Assembly (NCBI GenBank): GCA_022072125.1
Contig: JAJVIH010000050.1
Coordinates: 41,464 to 105,463, forward strand
Source: Myxococcota bacterium
GTDB lineage: Bacteria > Myxococcota > JAJVIH01
Reading direction: 5' to 3'
DNA length: 64,000 bases
The translations under genes were made by a program, and so were the position numbers. Below, piece by piece: positions 41,879-51,213 of this stretch; position 1 is the stretch's first letter; each line of letters starts with the position of its first letter. Below the pieces are notes generated by a model. That model searched no databases and was not told the origin of the DNA. It was given only the letters and a program-made list of their open reading frames with translations.

Positions 41879-41929
41879 TTTCCGCGGCGCGATTCCGCCG
41901 CGAACCGTTGGGCTGCCGGAAGAGCCTGG

Positions 41930-41965
41930 ACGCTGGGATTGTGGGGGATCCCAGCGTTCTTTTTG
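41930..41965 (+). terminator. Rho-independent terminator
   Basis: Perfect 10-bp stem ACGCTGGGAT / ATCCCAGCGT followed by TCTTTTTG. Confidence 0.85.
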
Positions 41966-41987
41966 TTTCCCGTCCTGTTGTTGTTCC

Positions 41988-42221
41988 TCACTTCCCGCCC
42001 TTGCGCTTGCTGTTCCACACCCGCGCGAGGCCGGTTGTCAGCGCGATCACCCCGGGCCAGAAGGTCACCATCGCCAGCAGGCCCAGGCCAATGGGATTGG
42101 GGTTGGGGTCGGAGGTAAGTCCCAGTTCAGCGGCGATGATCACCGCTATCAAGGGACCCGCTCCGCCGATCAGCAACAGCAGGCCCAGCCACACCAGTTT
42201 GGATTTCAGGTAGTCTTTCAT
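41988..42221 (-). CDS. Small two-helix membrane protein
   Basis: MKDYLKSKLVWLGLLLLIGGAGPLIAVIIAAELGLTSDPNPNPIGLGLLAMVTFWPGVIALTTGLARVWNSKRKGGK. Confidence 0.65.
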   Translation of the reverse strand: MKDYLKSKLVWLGLLLLIGGAGPLIAVIIAAELGLTSDPNPNPIGLGLLAMVTFWPGVIALTTGLARVWNSKRKGGK

Positions 42222-42298
42222 CGGGTCATCCGGTGGTTTCCCGGCGGCCTGCGCCCAAGCCTTTCCGGGAGAAGGTGGCTGTTTTCCGCCCGCGGCGA

Positions 42299-42664
42299 TT
42301 ACCGGGGCGGATTTTTCCTCCGGGCTGTTTTGCGGGCGCCCCCGGGGGAATCCCATATCAGGCCATGGCTTTCCGCGATCCAGAGGATCAGCGTATCTGG
42401 CGGAATATCCGCGCCGGCCTTGACCGTCATCCAGCCGTTGGCGCCCACCTTGCAAAACCGGGGCTGCCGTTGGGCCCATTCCCGCGCCGCGGGCGCCGAG
42501 GGGCCAGGTTTCATCATGACATCGGCGGCGCCCAGGAAAACAAAGGCCTTGCGATGAACCTTGAAGGTCCTTTTCTCCAGCGCCGTTCCCTCGCAGGCGA
42601 CGCCTTCTTCGGCCATTGGCAGCGTCATGGCGGCTTGTCTCAGGGGATGAATGAATGGATGCAT
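42299..42664 (-). CDS. MmcQ/YjbR-like protein
   Basis: TFKVHRKAFVFLGAADVMMKPGPSA...GWMTVKAGADIPPDTLILWIAESHGLI, consistent with the MmcQ/YjbR fold. Start uncertain (42664 or 42628). Confidence 0.6.
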   Translation of the reverse strand: MHPFIHPLRQAAMTLPMAEEGVACEGTALEKRTFKVHRKAFVFLGAADVMMKPGPSAPAAREWAQRQPRFCKVGANGWMTVKAGADIPPDTLILWIAESHGLIWDSPGGARKTARRKNPPR

Positions 42665-42864
42665 GGGGGCTCCTGGCGCCGGGCGGCCCCATTGTCCCGC
42701 CTGCGCCGCCGCCCCGCAAGAAAGCGCATTGGCCGGTAGTCTGGACAAATGCGGATAGGCCGTTCAGCGGAACGTGGGGGGGAACCGTTCTCGATCCATT
42801 TCCGGGTTTGATGTGGTGATTGCGCCGGTGACAATCCCCAAAGCCGGCGCCGCCATGCCGGCGC

Positions 42865-43260
42865 CTATAATTGGGCGTTTTCAAACACCTGACGCGCCTT
42901 GGAATACGCCATGCCCAGGTTGGCGCCCACGGGGCAGACCACCACTCCGGCGATATTGCGGTTGCATTTCAGGCGGCCGAAGATATGCAACAGATTGGTG
43001 GAGAAGATCACGAACTCCTGAAAATACTGGGTTTTTTCAGGATTGTCGCGAAGCTGGTTGAACACATGCTCGATGGCCAGCACCTTGTCGCCCTGGTACA
43101 GTTCGTGGGTGGCGAGGGCCACGAGTTCCAGGATTTCCTGGGGGTGGGAATCGTGGGTCCGGACTCCCAGCAACAAGCCGGTATTCAATTCGACAAGTCC
43201 CGCGGCCACCGCCCTCGGCACTGATTCCATCAACTCATTGATGACCGTATGAACCCGCAT
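42865..43260 (-). CDS. Hypothetical protein, possible Roadblock/LC7-like fold
   Basis: MRVHTVINELMESVPRAVAAGLVELNTGLLLGVRTHDSHPQEILELVALATHELYQGD...; fold assignment tentative. Confidence 0.55.
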   Translation of the reverse strand: MRVHTVINELMESVPRAVAAGLVELNTGLLLGVRTHDSHPQEILELVALATHELYQGDKVLAIEHVFNQLRDNPEKTQYFQEFVIFSTNLLHIFGRLKCNRNIAGVVVCPVGANLGMAYSKARQVFENAQL

Positions 43261-43384
43261 GAATCTCCTCCCGGATGCGAAAGCTCCCCCGCCTGCGCCA
43301 CCTCATCACGATTGCAAAGGTACCGCAATCCCGTGCGTTCCGTGAGGAGGGGGTGTGCTCCGGCCTGAAGCTTCCGCTGTCCGG

Positions 43385-44506
43385 TTATGGGAGAAACTGC
43401 CCGGGGTTGGCGATTTTGGCGGGCAGGTACTCGTCAATCACGAAATTCAGGCCCCATTTGGCCAGCGCCTGCTGCTCCGCGCGGACGCCCATGTTGATCA
43501 GGTCCTCCATGGCGTCAGCCCATTTTTTGTGGACATGGAAAAAGGGGTCGTTCTTGAGGGCGTCGCGGGCGCGCTTGATATCCACGTCCTTGAGCGGATG
43601 GGTGGGCAGTTTGTAACGCCTGATGTCCTCCGGGGTCACGCCCAGGTAGCGGGCCTGGGGCACGCAGAAAAACTGGTTGATATGCGCGGCGTTTCCGGAG
43701 CCCACCTTGAGGGTGCGGTAGATATTGGAGATTCCGTAGGGATCGCAGTCCACGAAGGCGTAGACGGGGATTTTCATTTCATCGCTGAGGCGGCGGACGA
43801 ACCGGCGGCATGCGCGGGAAGGCACGCCGCCCATGCCGATGATGATGCAGTTCATCTTCTTCCAGAACTTGTGATACTGGAGACGGTCGAATACGCCGCC
43901 GGTTTCAATCGCCAGAATGAATTTCGCGCTGGTTTTGAACCCCAGGTGGTCCACCCGCTTGGGAATGGAATAGGCGCCGGAGCCGAAGCGCGTGCAGTCA
44001 ATCTCGATGGTTTCTCCGGTTTCGCGGTCGCGATCATACACGATCAGTTCGCCGCCGACGGCGCCGCCGTGCTCCTCGGGCAGAAAACGCAGTTCCTCGC
44101 GCGAGACGCCATGCAGGGAGAACATCGCCTCGATGTCGTCCATCACGGTGTCGGATTCGTCCTGCTCGTGAAACATCGCCTCGCCCCAGTTCTTGGACTG
44201 GTAATAGGCGTCCCGCTTGGTGGCGAAGTCGTTGGTGACCACCAGTTCCTTCGACAGCGCCATCATGCGCAGGGTCTGGGCGAAGGTCTTGACGGTGTTG
44301 ACGGTGAGCGTGCGCTGTTTCTTGTGGCGGCCCATTTCAAAGTAGCCGCGCCTGGTGTCGTATTTGACGTTCTGCAGGCTGCGCACCGGAAAATCCATGA
44401 CCGGCTTCGAGAGCCTGTTGATCTTGTCATAGACCTGCCGCGCCACCTTCTCGATGCTCTCGATGGTGATCTGATCCAGCTTGCTGTTGATGGTGACTTC
44501 CGACAT
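43385..44506 (-). CDS. top6A: DNA topoisomerase VI subunit A (Spo11-like)
   Basis: Catalytic region ATKRDAYYQSKNW; Toprim acidic motifs ILAIETGGVF and VYAFVDCDPYGISNIYRTLKVGS. Confidence 0.95.
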   Translation of the reverse strand: MSEVTINSKLDQITIESIEKVARQVYDKINRLSKPVMDFPVRSLQNVKYDTRRGYFEMGRHKKQRTLTVNTVKTFAQTLRMMALSKELVVTNDFATKRDAYYQSKNWGEAMFHEQDESDTVMDDIEAMFSLHGVSREELRFLPEEHGGAVGGELIVYDRDRETGETIEIDCTRFGSGAYSIPKRVDHLGFKTSAKFILAIETGGVFDRLQYHKFWKKMNCIIIGMGGVPSRACRRFVRRLSDEMKIPVYAFVDCDPYGISNIYRTLKVGSGNAAHINQFFCVPQARYLGVTPEDIRRYKLPTHPLKDVDIKRARDALKNDPFFHVHKKWADAMEDLINMGVRAEQQALAKWGLNFVIDEYLPAKIANPGQFLP

Positions 44507-44523
44507 GGCGTCTGACCCCGGGG

Positions 44524-46569
44524 CTACATTTTGCGGGAGCGCGACAACACCTCGTGCAGGTTTTCCTCGGTGCGTTCGCGTTCCGGTTTGCCCAGCTTGA
44601 GGATTTGCTCCAGCGACTCGCCGATATGCGGGATGTACTTCTCGATGTACCCGCGCTTTTTCATTTCGTCGGCCATGCGCCGCTGCTTGCGCAGGTAGAT
44701 GCCCAACTCCCGCCCGCATTCCTGCATGGCGAGCTTCATTTCCTTGATGATTTCCGGATAGTGCGCGATCGCCTCTTTCGATTCGCTGGTGAAAGGCACC
44801 CACACGCTGGCGATATGCACCGCCAGGGTTAGCGGCCCGGATGGCAAGGCGCCCTTGCTCTGCTGCAACTGGTAGTTCTTCCACGCCACCTGAACGGCGC
44901 TTTTGTACACGGCGCAGGCGCTCTGCTGATAGAGCAGGGGGACCCGGTTCGCGAACCGCACAAGCTGGATCAGTTCATCGGCCGGCTGTTCGCCGCCGTA
45001 AGCCAACGCCACCTCCACCAGGAACGGATTGCCCCGGTACACCGAGGGCGGGCGCGTGCGCGCGGTGTAAAAATCCGCCTTGACCTGCTGCCTCAGTCCC
45101 GCCATCAACTGCTCCTCGCCGATGGGCGAGAGGCAGTTGGTGGGCGGCGCCATCAATTTGGTTTTGTTGATGGCCTGGTAGAGCGCCTCGGCGCCCTCCC
45201 GCCGCACCTTCTTCGGTTGCGAATCGGGGGAGACGCCGGCGGCCTTGCAGATCTCCTCCGCCGCCCGCGGGCTGACGCGCGAGAAATCATTGGACAGGAA
45301 GCCCCGCATGTTGCGGGCGTCGGTGCTCTCCAGCTTTTTGATCAGGATGCCGAGTTCGACGCCGTGCGGATGGGGTTTGATCTCCCGGGCTTCCGGCGGA
45401 AGCTCATTCGCCGCGCGTTCATACTCAAAGGTCTCGCCGCGCGGATTCCGGTAGCTGAAGCGGGCGTGGGGATTGGCGATGGCCGTCTGCTCCACATAAC
45501 CTTCGACCGATTGCCTGCCGCCGCGATAGAGCCCCTGCAATTCGATGGACACCCGGGTGCCGTGGGGAATGGGTTTGGCGAGCAGGTCCTCGCCGTCCTT
45601 CCACTCGATGGTCTCGTCCTTGAGGATGACCGGGTTGTTTTTCACCATGTCCATCTGGACCACGAAATGGTGCGCGGGCTGTTTGTCGCCGGTGCGGCTG
45701 ACGACATCCACCGGCTGGCCGGTGGTGAGCTGGCCGTACATGCCGGCCGCGGAAATGCCGATGCCCTGTTGCCCACGCGACTGCTTGAGGCGGTGAAATT
45801 TCGACCCATACAGCAGCTTGCCGAAAATCTTGGGGATCTGCTGCCGCACGATGCCCGGGCCATTGTCGGTGACGGTGATGCGGAAGCGATCCTCCGCCGC
45901 CCCGGGATCAATTTCGATTTTGATGCTGGGCAGGATGCCCGCTTCCTCGCAGGCGTCCAACGAGTTGTCCACCGCTTCCTTGACGGTGGTGAGCAGCGAT
46001 TTGATGGGGTTGTCGAAGCCCAGCAAATGCCGGTTCTTGGTGAAAAATTCGGAGATGGAAATCTCGCGCTGGTTGGCCGCCATCTCGTGGGCGGTCACGC
46101 GCTTGCGGGCGCCTTTCACCGGTTTGGGCGGAGCGGCCTGCTCCAACTCCTCTTGGGCGGGGGGAGCGGTCCGGGTCCGCTTGGGGGCGTCCGCGGGTTT
46201 TGATCCCGGTGCGGCGTCCGCGGGGGAGGGCGGTTTGCCTTTCCCGCGCGCGGTTTTGGCGGGAGCCTCCGCGGCTTTTTCCCGGGCTGGTGGTTTGGAA
46301 ATGGATTTTCCGGGCTTGCCGGCTCCCTTGCTTTCCGCTTTCCCAGGCCGGTCAGGCGCGGCGGCCTTGCCGTTTTTCGCCGGCGCCTTGCCGCTGGCGG
46401 GCTTGGCCGGCGGGGCTTTGGCGCTCGCGGGGGCGCTTTTGCCGCGCGCGGCGGCGCGGGAGGTCTCGCCCGCCGGTTCGCCAAACAGCGAAAGGGTCGC
46501 GGCGTCCGCGGGGTTGCGCCCGCGGGCTTCCGCCGCGGGGCCGGAATCTTGCTGCTCCACCGGATTCAT
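44524..46569 (-). CDS. top6B: DNA topoisomerase VI subunit B (GHKL ATPase) with Lys/Ala/Pro-rich N-terminal extension
   Basis: SISEFFTKNRHLLGFDNPIKSLLTTVKEAVDNSLDACEEAGILPSIKIEI; VTDNGPGIVRQQIPKIFGKLLYGSKFHRLKQSRGQQGIGISAAGMYGQLTTG; 17-nt gap to top6A. Confidence 0.96.
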   Translation of the reverse strand: MNPVEQQDSGPAAEARGRNPADAATLSLFGEPAGETSRAAARGKSAPASAKAPPAKPASGKAPAKNGKAAAPDRPGKAESKGAGKPGKSISKPPAREKAAEAPAKTARGKGKPPSPADAAPGSKPADAPKRTRTAPPAQEELEQAAPPKPVKGARKRVTAHEMAANQREISISEFFTKNRHLLGFDNPIKSLLTTVKEAVDNSLDACEEAGILPSIKIEIDPGAAEDRFRITVTDNGPGIVRQQIPKIFGKLLYGSKFHRLKQSRGQQGIGISAAGMYGQLTTGQPVDVVSRTGDKQPAHHFVVQMDMVKNNPVILKDETIEWKDGEDLLAKPIPHGTRVSIELQGLYRGGRQSVEGYVEQTAIANPHARFSYRNPRGETFEYERAANELPPEAREIKPHPHGVELGILIKKLESTDARNMRGFLSNDFSRVSPRAAEEICKAAGVSPDSQPKKVRREGAEALYQAINKTKLMAPPTNCLSPIGEEQLMAGLRQQVKADFYTARTRPPSVYRGNPFLVEVALAYGGEQPADELIQLVRFANRVPLLYQQSACAVYKSAVQVAWKNYQLQQSKGALPSGPLTLAVHIASVWVPFTSESKEAIAHYPEIIKEMKLAMQECGRELGIYLRKQRRMADEMKKRGYIEKYIPHIGESLEQILKLGKPERERTEENLHEVLSRSRKM

Positions 46570-46848
46570 GTGCGTGTGTTAACAGAGCCCCCGCCGTGGG
46601 AAAAATCACCGCGTGGGGATTGATATTTTTGCTGGGGGTCAGGTCTGGGGCTGGGTGAAAAGCCGCCGCTGGCGGGCTGAAAAACGGGGTCAACCCACGG
46701 GCGAGCCGTGAGGGCCTGCTCCGGGCGGCGGCGTGCGGATGGCGTTCCGCCAGGTTTTGGCCCCCCTGATTCCTTTTCATTGCCTCCGGCGCGCCGCGTT
46801 GTTACAATTTCGCTGGTGCGACGGCGGGGGCCGCCAACGCAGGTTGTC

Positions 46849-47895
46849 ATGCAGCTTCACGATTCCCTTATCGAACCGCTTGGAGTCTCCCGGCTGACCG
46901 CGCCCCTTCCCTTTGCTCCCGAAGCGGAACCCGTCAACTTTTACCTGGCGGATGATTCCCAAGGCGTCGCCCTGATTGACACGGGCCTGATCCCCGATGA
47001 CGGCCTCGACCGCCTCGTTCATGAACTGCGCCGGCGCGGATACGGCCTCTCCAACATCACCCGCGTCATCGTCACGCATGGCCACCTGGACCACTTCGGC
47101 CTGGCCCGCCGCATCCAGGACGCCGCCGGTTGCCCCGTGCTGGTCAGCCCCGGCGACCTGCCCAAACTCGGCGCCACCGAGCACGATGTGCGCCGATCGG
47201 TGGAGATGTATTCCCAGTACCTGCCGCGCATGGGCTGCCACGCGGACGCCGTGGAGGACATGCGGCAGTTTTACCACGCCATGAACGCGCTCGGGGAAGC
47301 GGTGGGCGATTTGACCCCCCTGAGGGACGGCGAAATCCTGCAATTCCGCCGCTTCAGCGTGGAAGTGATTCCCTGTCCGGGCCATACCAGCGGCCTGGTT
47401 TGTCTGTATGACCGGGAGCACGGCGTCCTGTTTTCCAATGACCACCTCCTGCTGGATTCCTCGCCCAATCCTTTCGTGGAACTGGATACGGAGTCGGGGG
47501 AGAAGCGGTTCCGCAGCCTGCCGGAATATTTGCGCAGCCTGGATCGCGTGGAGCAACTGGATGCGCGGATCACCGCCCCCGGCCATGGCCCGCTCTTCCG
47601 CGATCACCGCCGGGTGATCGCCCTGCTGCGCCGTTTCCACCAGCGCCGCCAGTTCAAGATCATGTCCGCGCTGGATGGCCTGGGGTGCGCCGACGCCCAA
47701 ACCATCGCGCGCGCGGCGTTTTCGCCCACCACGCCGTTCGGGAATTTCATGCTGCTGTCCGAGGTCATCGGCGGGCTGGAACTGCTCGAACAGGACGGGC
47801 GCGTCCGGCGCGGCCTGCACAACGGCCGCGAGGTGTACGAAAGCTGTCCGGACAACGCCCGGATTGCGGCCGCGCGTCACACAAACGTTGCTTGA
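46849..47895 (+). CDS. MBL-fold metallohydrolase
   Basis: VIVTHGHLDHFGLARRI, CPGHTSGLVCLYD, FSNDHLLLDSSP; TAPGHGPLF. Confidence 0.92.
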   Translation: MQLHDSLIEPLGVSRLTAPLPFAPEAEPVNFYLADDSQGVALIDTGLIPDDGLDRLVHELRRRGYGLSNITRVIVTHGHLDHFGLARRIQDAAGCPVLVSPGDLPKLGATEHDVRRSVEMYSQYLPRMGCHADAVEDMRQFYHAMNALGEAVGDLTPLRDGEILQFRRFSVEVIPCPGHTSGLVCLYDREHGVLFSNDHLLLDSSPNPFVELDTESGEKRFRSLPEYLRSLDRVEQLDARITAPGHGPLFRDHRRVIALLRRFHQRRQFKIMSALDGLGCADAQTIARAAFSPTTPFGNFMLLSEVIGGLELLEQDGRVRRGLHNGREVYESCPDNARIAAARHTNVA

Positions 47896-47949
47896 CCCGC
47901 TGACGGGGCGGTTTCTATCCTGCCGCCATCTCTTGCCTGTGGATTCAGC

Positions 47950-48699
47950 ATGCCAACCGCAAAACCATCCTCCACGGTGAAAACCGCCGCCCAGCCGGCT
48001 CCGGTTCCCCCGCGCGTGACGCCCGATAATCCGCAACGTCCGTACCCCGGCGCGCTGATTGTCGTGGAAGGGATTGACGGCTCCGGCAAAAGCACCCAGC
48101 TTTATCTGCTCAAGCGCTGGCTGGAGATCAGCGGATACAAAATCCATTTCACCGAGTGGAATTCATCCCCGCTGGTGAAAAGCGCGACCAGCCGCGGCAA
48201 GAAGAAAAAGCTGCTCACGCCCTCCACCTTCTCGATGATCCACGCGGCGGACTTCGCCGACCGCTGCGAAAGGCAGATCCTTCCCCTGCTGCAGAGCGGC
48301 TACCTGGTGCTGGCGGACCGGTATATCTACACCGCGTTTGCGCGCGACGGCGCGCGCGGTTGTCCGGAGGCGTGGCTGCGCAACCTCTACAACTTCGCTC
48401 CGCAGCCGGACATCACCTTCTACTTCCGTGCGCCGCTGGAAGTCTCGATCAACCGCATCCTCGTGGGCCGCCCGGCCCTGAAATACCACGAGGCGGGCAT
48501 GGATCTGGGCCTGTCCCTCGACCCGGTGGAGAGCTTCAAGATTTTCCAGGGCATGATCCTCGACGGGTATGACCGCATGGTGGCCACCGACAATTTCGTG
48601 CTGATGGACGGCACGCAACAGGTCAACCGCCTGCAGAAACACATGCGCGGGATTGTCCGCTCCAGGATTGATCTCAACCGCTACAGGGTGAAGCCATGA
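47950..48699 (+). CDS. Thymidylate-kinase-like P-loop kinase
   Basis: IVVEGIDGSGKSTQLYLLKRWLE, VLADRYIYTAFARDGARG. Confidence 0.88.
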   Translation: MPTAKPSSTVKTAAQPAPVPPRVTPDNPQRPYPGALIVVEGIDGSGKSTQLYLLKRWLEISGYKIHFTEWNSSPLVKSATSRGKKKKLLTPSTFSMIHAADFADRCERQILPLLQSGYLVLADRYIYTAFARDGARGCPEAWLRNLYNFAPQPDITFYFRAPLEVSINRILVGRPALKYHEAGMDLGLSLDPVESFKIFQGMILDGYDRMVATDNFVLMDGTQQVNRLQKHMRGIVRSRIDLNRYRVKP

Positions 48700-49523
48700 G
48701 CGCCGCCGCGAGAAAAAAGAAGTCCGTCAGGGCAGACCGCAACCGCAAGAAAGCGGCGGAATTGCTGGAAAACGATCTGGACCTCACCTTCGCCAAGCGG
48801 TTTTTTGACACGCCGCTGCCCGGCCACGCCCCCGAGGAATGGACCGGCAAACTGATCGTGGTGGAAGGATCCGACGGCTCCGGGCGCAGCACCCACATCG
48901 CCCTGCTCAAGGAATGGCTGGAGTCGCAAGGCTTCGCGGTGGAGACCATGGGGCTGCGGCGATCCAACCTCATCGCCAGGGATCTGGACGAAATCCTCGC
49001 CCATAACGTGGTGACCAGCCGGACGCTGGCGCTGCTGTACGCCACCGACTTGTACGACCAGCTCGAAAACCGCATCATTCCGGCGCTGCGGGCGGGGCTG
49101 ATTGTGCTGGCGGACCGCTATTTCTTCTCGCTGGTGGCGCGGGCGGCGGTGCGCGGCATCGCCCGCGGCTACCTGGAGAAAATCTACGGCATGACCATCC
49201 GCCCGGACATGACCTTCCGCCTCAAGGTGCCGCCGCAGATTGCGTTCGAGCGCGAGTTCCGGAAAAACCAGATGATCAGTTTCTGGGAATCGGGCCGCGA
49301 CATGCACCTCTCCGACAGCCTGTATGAATCCTTTGTCAGCTACCAGTCGAAAATCGCCGGCGAGTTGGACGTGCTGTCGAAAAAATACGGCTTCATCGAA
49401 ATCAGCGCCGAGGGAAGCATCCCGCGCGTCAACGAAGCCTTGCGCCGCCATGTCGCGGAACACCTCGGCATCCGCAGCACCAAATTCACCCCTTCCAGCG
49501 CGCTGATTCACCTCTGGCGCTAG
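48696..49523 (+). CDS. Thymidylate-kinase-like protein with altered Walker A (GSDGSGRST)
   Basis: IVVEGSDGSGRSTHIALLKEWLES, VLADRYFFSLVARAAVRG; overlaps the upstream gene by 4 nt (ATGA). Confidence 0.85.
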   Translation: MSAAARKKKSVRADRNRKKAAELLENDLDLTFAKRFFDTPLPGHAPEEWTGKLIVVEGSDGSGRSTHIALLKEWLESQGFAVETMGLRRSNLIARDLDEILAHNVVTSRTLALLYATDLYDQLENRIIPALRAGLIVLADRYFFSLVARAAVRGIARGYLEKIYGMTIRPDMTFRLKVPPQIAFEREFRKNQMISFWESGRDMHLSDSLYESFVSYQSKIAGELDVLSKKYGFIEISAEGSIPRVNEALRRHVAEHLGIRSTKFTPSSALIHLWR

Positions 49524-49530
49524 GCTTTCG

Positions 49531-51144
49531 ATGACCGCTCCCATCACCATCGCCGCGATTGACGCCGGGTCCAACGCCGTCCGGATGACCATTCTGGGGG
49601 TGTATTCCCCCGCCGAGGCGGTGAAGCTGGAGAGCGAGCGGGCGCCGGTGCGCCTGGGGCATGGCGTGTTCACCCGCCAGATGCTGGATGAACGGCAGAT
49701 TGACGAAGCGGTGCGCGTGTTCATGCATTTCCGCTCGTTGTTCGACCGCCATCGCGTACAGAAATACCGGGCGGTGGCGACCTCCGCCGTGCGCGACAGC
49801 CAGAACCGCGATGTGCTGCTGGGCCGCATCGCCCGGGAGGCCGGCATCGAACTGGAAACCATTGACGGCATCGAGGAGGCGCGCCTGGTGCGATCCGCCG
49901 TCGCCCACGCCTTTGGCGGCAAGGCGCATCCGCGGCTGATCCTCGATCTGGGCGGCGGCAGTCTCGAGATCAACGACATGAATGGCGATGTGGTGCGCCG
50001 CTCCGTCACCCTTCCGCTGGGAACCGTCCGGCTGATGGAGAGCTTCGGCATCACCGGGCCCATGGTGGAAGAAGAAGTCAAGATGGTCCGCCGCTATGTC
50101 CGCGGGCTGGTGCAGGGCTTTTTCGGCGAGCGGGAGGATTTCTCGCGCAGCCTGGCGGCGGTATGCGGCGGCAACGCCGAGGCGCTGGCGCGTATCGCCC
50201 CCGCGCCGTCCGTTCACGGATGTCCGGCGATTGATCTGAACGCCCTGAACAACCTGCTGCCGCAGATGCTGGCCATGGATATCCGCGAGCGGATGAAAGC
50301 CTACGCGGTGCGCAAGGATCGCGCCGAGGTCATGGGGCTGGCGGCGATCGTGCTCACCACCCTGGGGAAAATGCTGGAGATAGGCGTCCTGCACACGCCC
50401 GAGGTGGGGGTGCGCGAGGGCGTATTGCGGGATCTCATCGCCGATCATTTCGGATTGCCGGTGGCGGCGATGCAGGGGGAAAAATCCCAGGCGCTCCTGG
50501 CGGCGGCGCGCGAGTTCTCGCACCGGTTGGGCTACCATTCGCCGCATGCGGAGCAGGTCCGGCACCTCGCGGCCTCGTTGTTTGATCAACTCCAGCAGCG
50601 CCACAAACTGGGGCCGGAGGAAAAGCTGACCCTCGAAATCGCCGCCATGCTGCATGACCTGGGCCATGTGGTGAACCGCAAGAGCCACCACAAACACAGC
50701 GAATACCTGGTCCGCCACGGCAATATTCCGGGTTTTGAAGGCGCCATGCGGGAGATGGCCACCTGCCTCGTGCGTTTCCACCGCAAGACCATGCCGGACA
50801 ACGGCAATGAGTCCTACGCGGCGTTGACGCGGGACCAAAAGAAGACCCTGCGCAAACTGATGGCGCTGTTGCGCATCGCGGATGGGCTGGATTTCGATTA
50901 CCGCCAGACCATTCAGGACGTGACCCTCGAATTCAAGCCCGGACAGGCGCAGTTCAGGCTGCACATGAAGCGTCCGTCCACCATCGCCCTGTGGGGCGCG
51001 CAGCGGAAGGCCGGGCTGTTTGAGCAGGAATTCGGCCTGGCGCCGTCCTTCGTTCTCGACATGGAACGGGCGGAACCCGGCGATGAATCGCCGGACAATC
51101 AGCCGCTGGCGCAAATCATTCCCTACCGCGGCCAGGCGCGCTGA
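49531..51144 (+). CDS. Ppx/GppA-family phosphatase with C-terminal HD domain
   Basis: AAIDAGSNAVRMTILGV, VATSAVRDSQNRD, LILDLGGGSLEI; HD motif MLHDLGHVVNRKSHHKHS. Confidence 0.92.
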   Translation: MTAPITIAAIDAGSNAVRMTILGVYSPAEAVKLESERAPVRLGHGVFTRQMLDERQIDEAVRVFMHFRSLFDRHRVQKYRAVATSAVRDSQNRDVLLGRIAREAGIELETIDGIEEARLVRSAVAHAFGGKAHPRLILDLGGGSLEINDMNGDVVRRSVTLPLGTVRLMESFGITGPMVEEEVKMVRRYVRGLVQGFFGEREDFSRSLAAVCGGNAEALARIAPAPSVHGCPAIDLNALNNLLPQMLAMDIRERMKAYAVRKDRAEVMGLAAIVLTTLGKMLEIGVLHTPEVGVREGVLRDLIADHFGLPVAAMQGEKSQALLAAAREFSHRLGYHSPHAEQVRHLAASLFDQLQQRHKLGPEEKLTLEIAAMLHDLGHVVNRKSHHKHSEYLVRHGNIPGFEGAMREMATCLVRFHRKTMPDNGNESYAALTRDQKKTLRKLMALLRIADGLDFDYRQTIQDVTLEFKPGQAQFRLHMKRPSTIALWGAQRKAGLFEQEFGLAPSFVLDMERAEPGDESPDNQPLAQIIPYRGQAR

Positions 51145-51213
51145 ACGCCGCGCCCGATCATCCCTCCCGGAACCGGACCCGGCGCGGGACAGAATACCGG
51201 TCCGGAACAGGCG

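Noticed and set aside
46627-46665. G-rich stretch GGGGGTCAGGTCTGGGGCTGGG as a G-quadruplex
   Set aside because: Fewer than four well-spaced G-runs of three or more; not distinguishable from background in this GC-rich genome.
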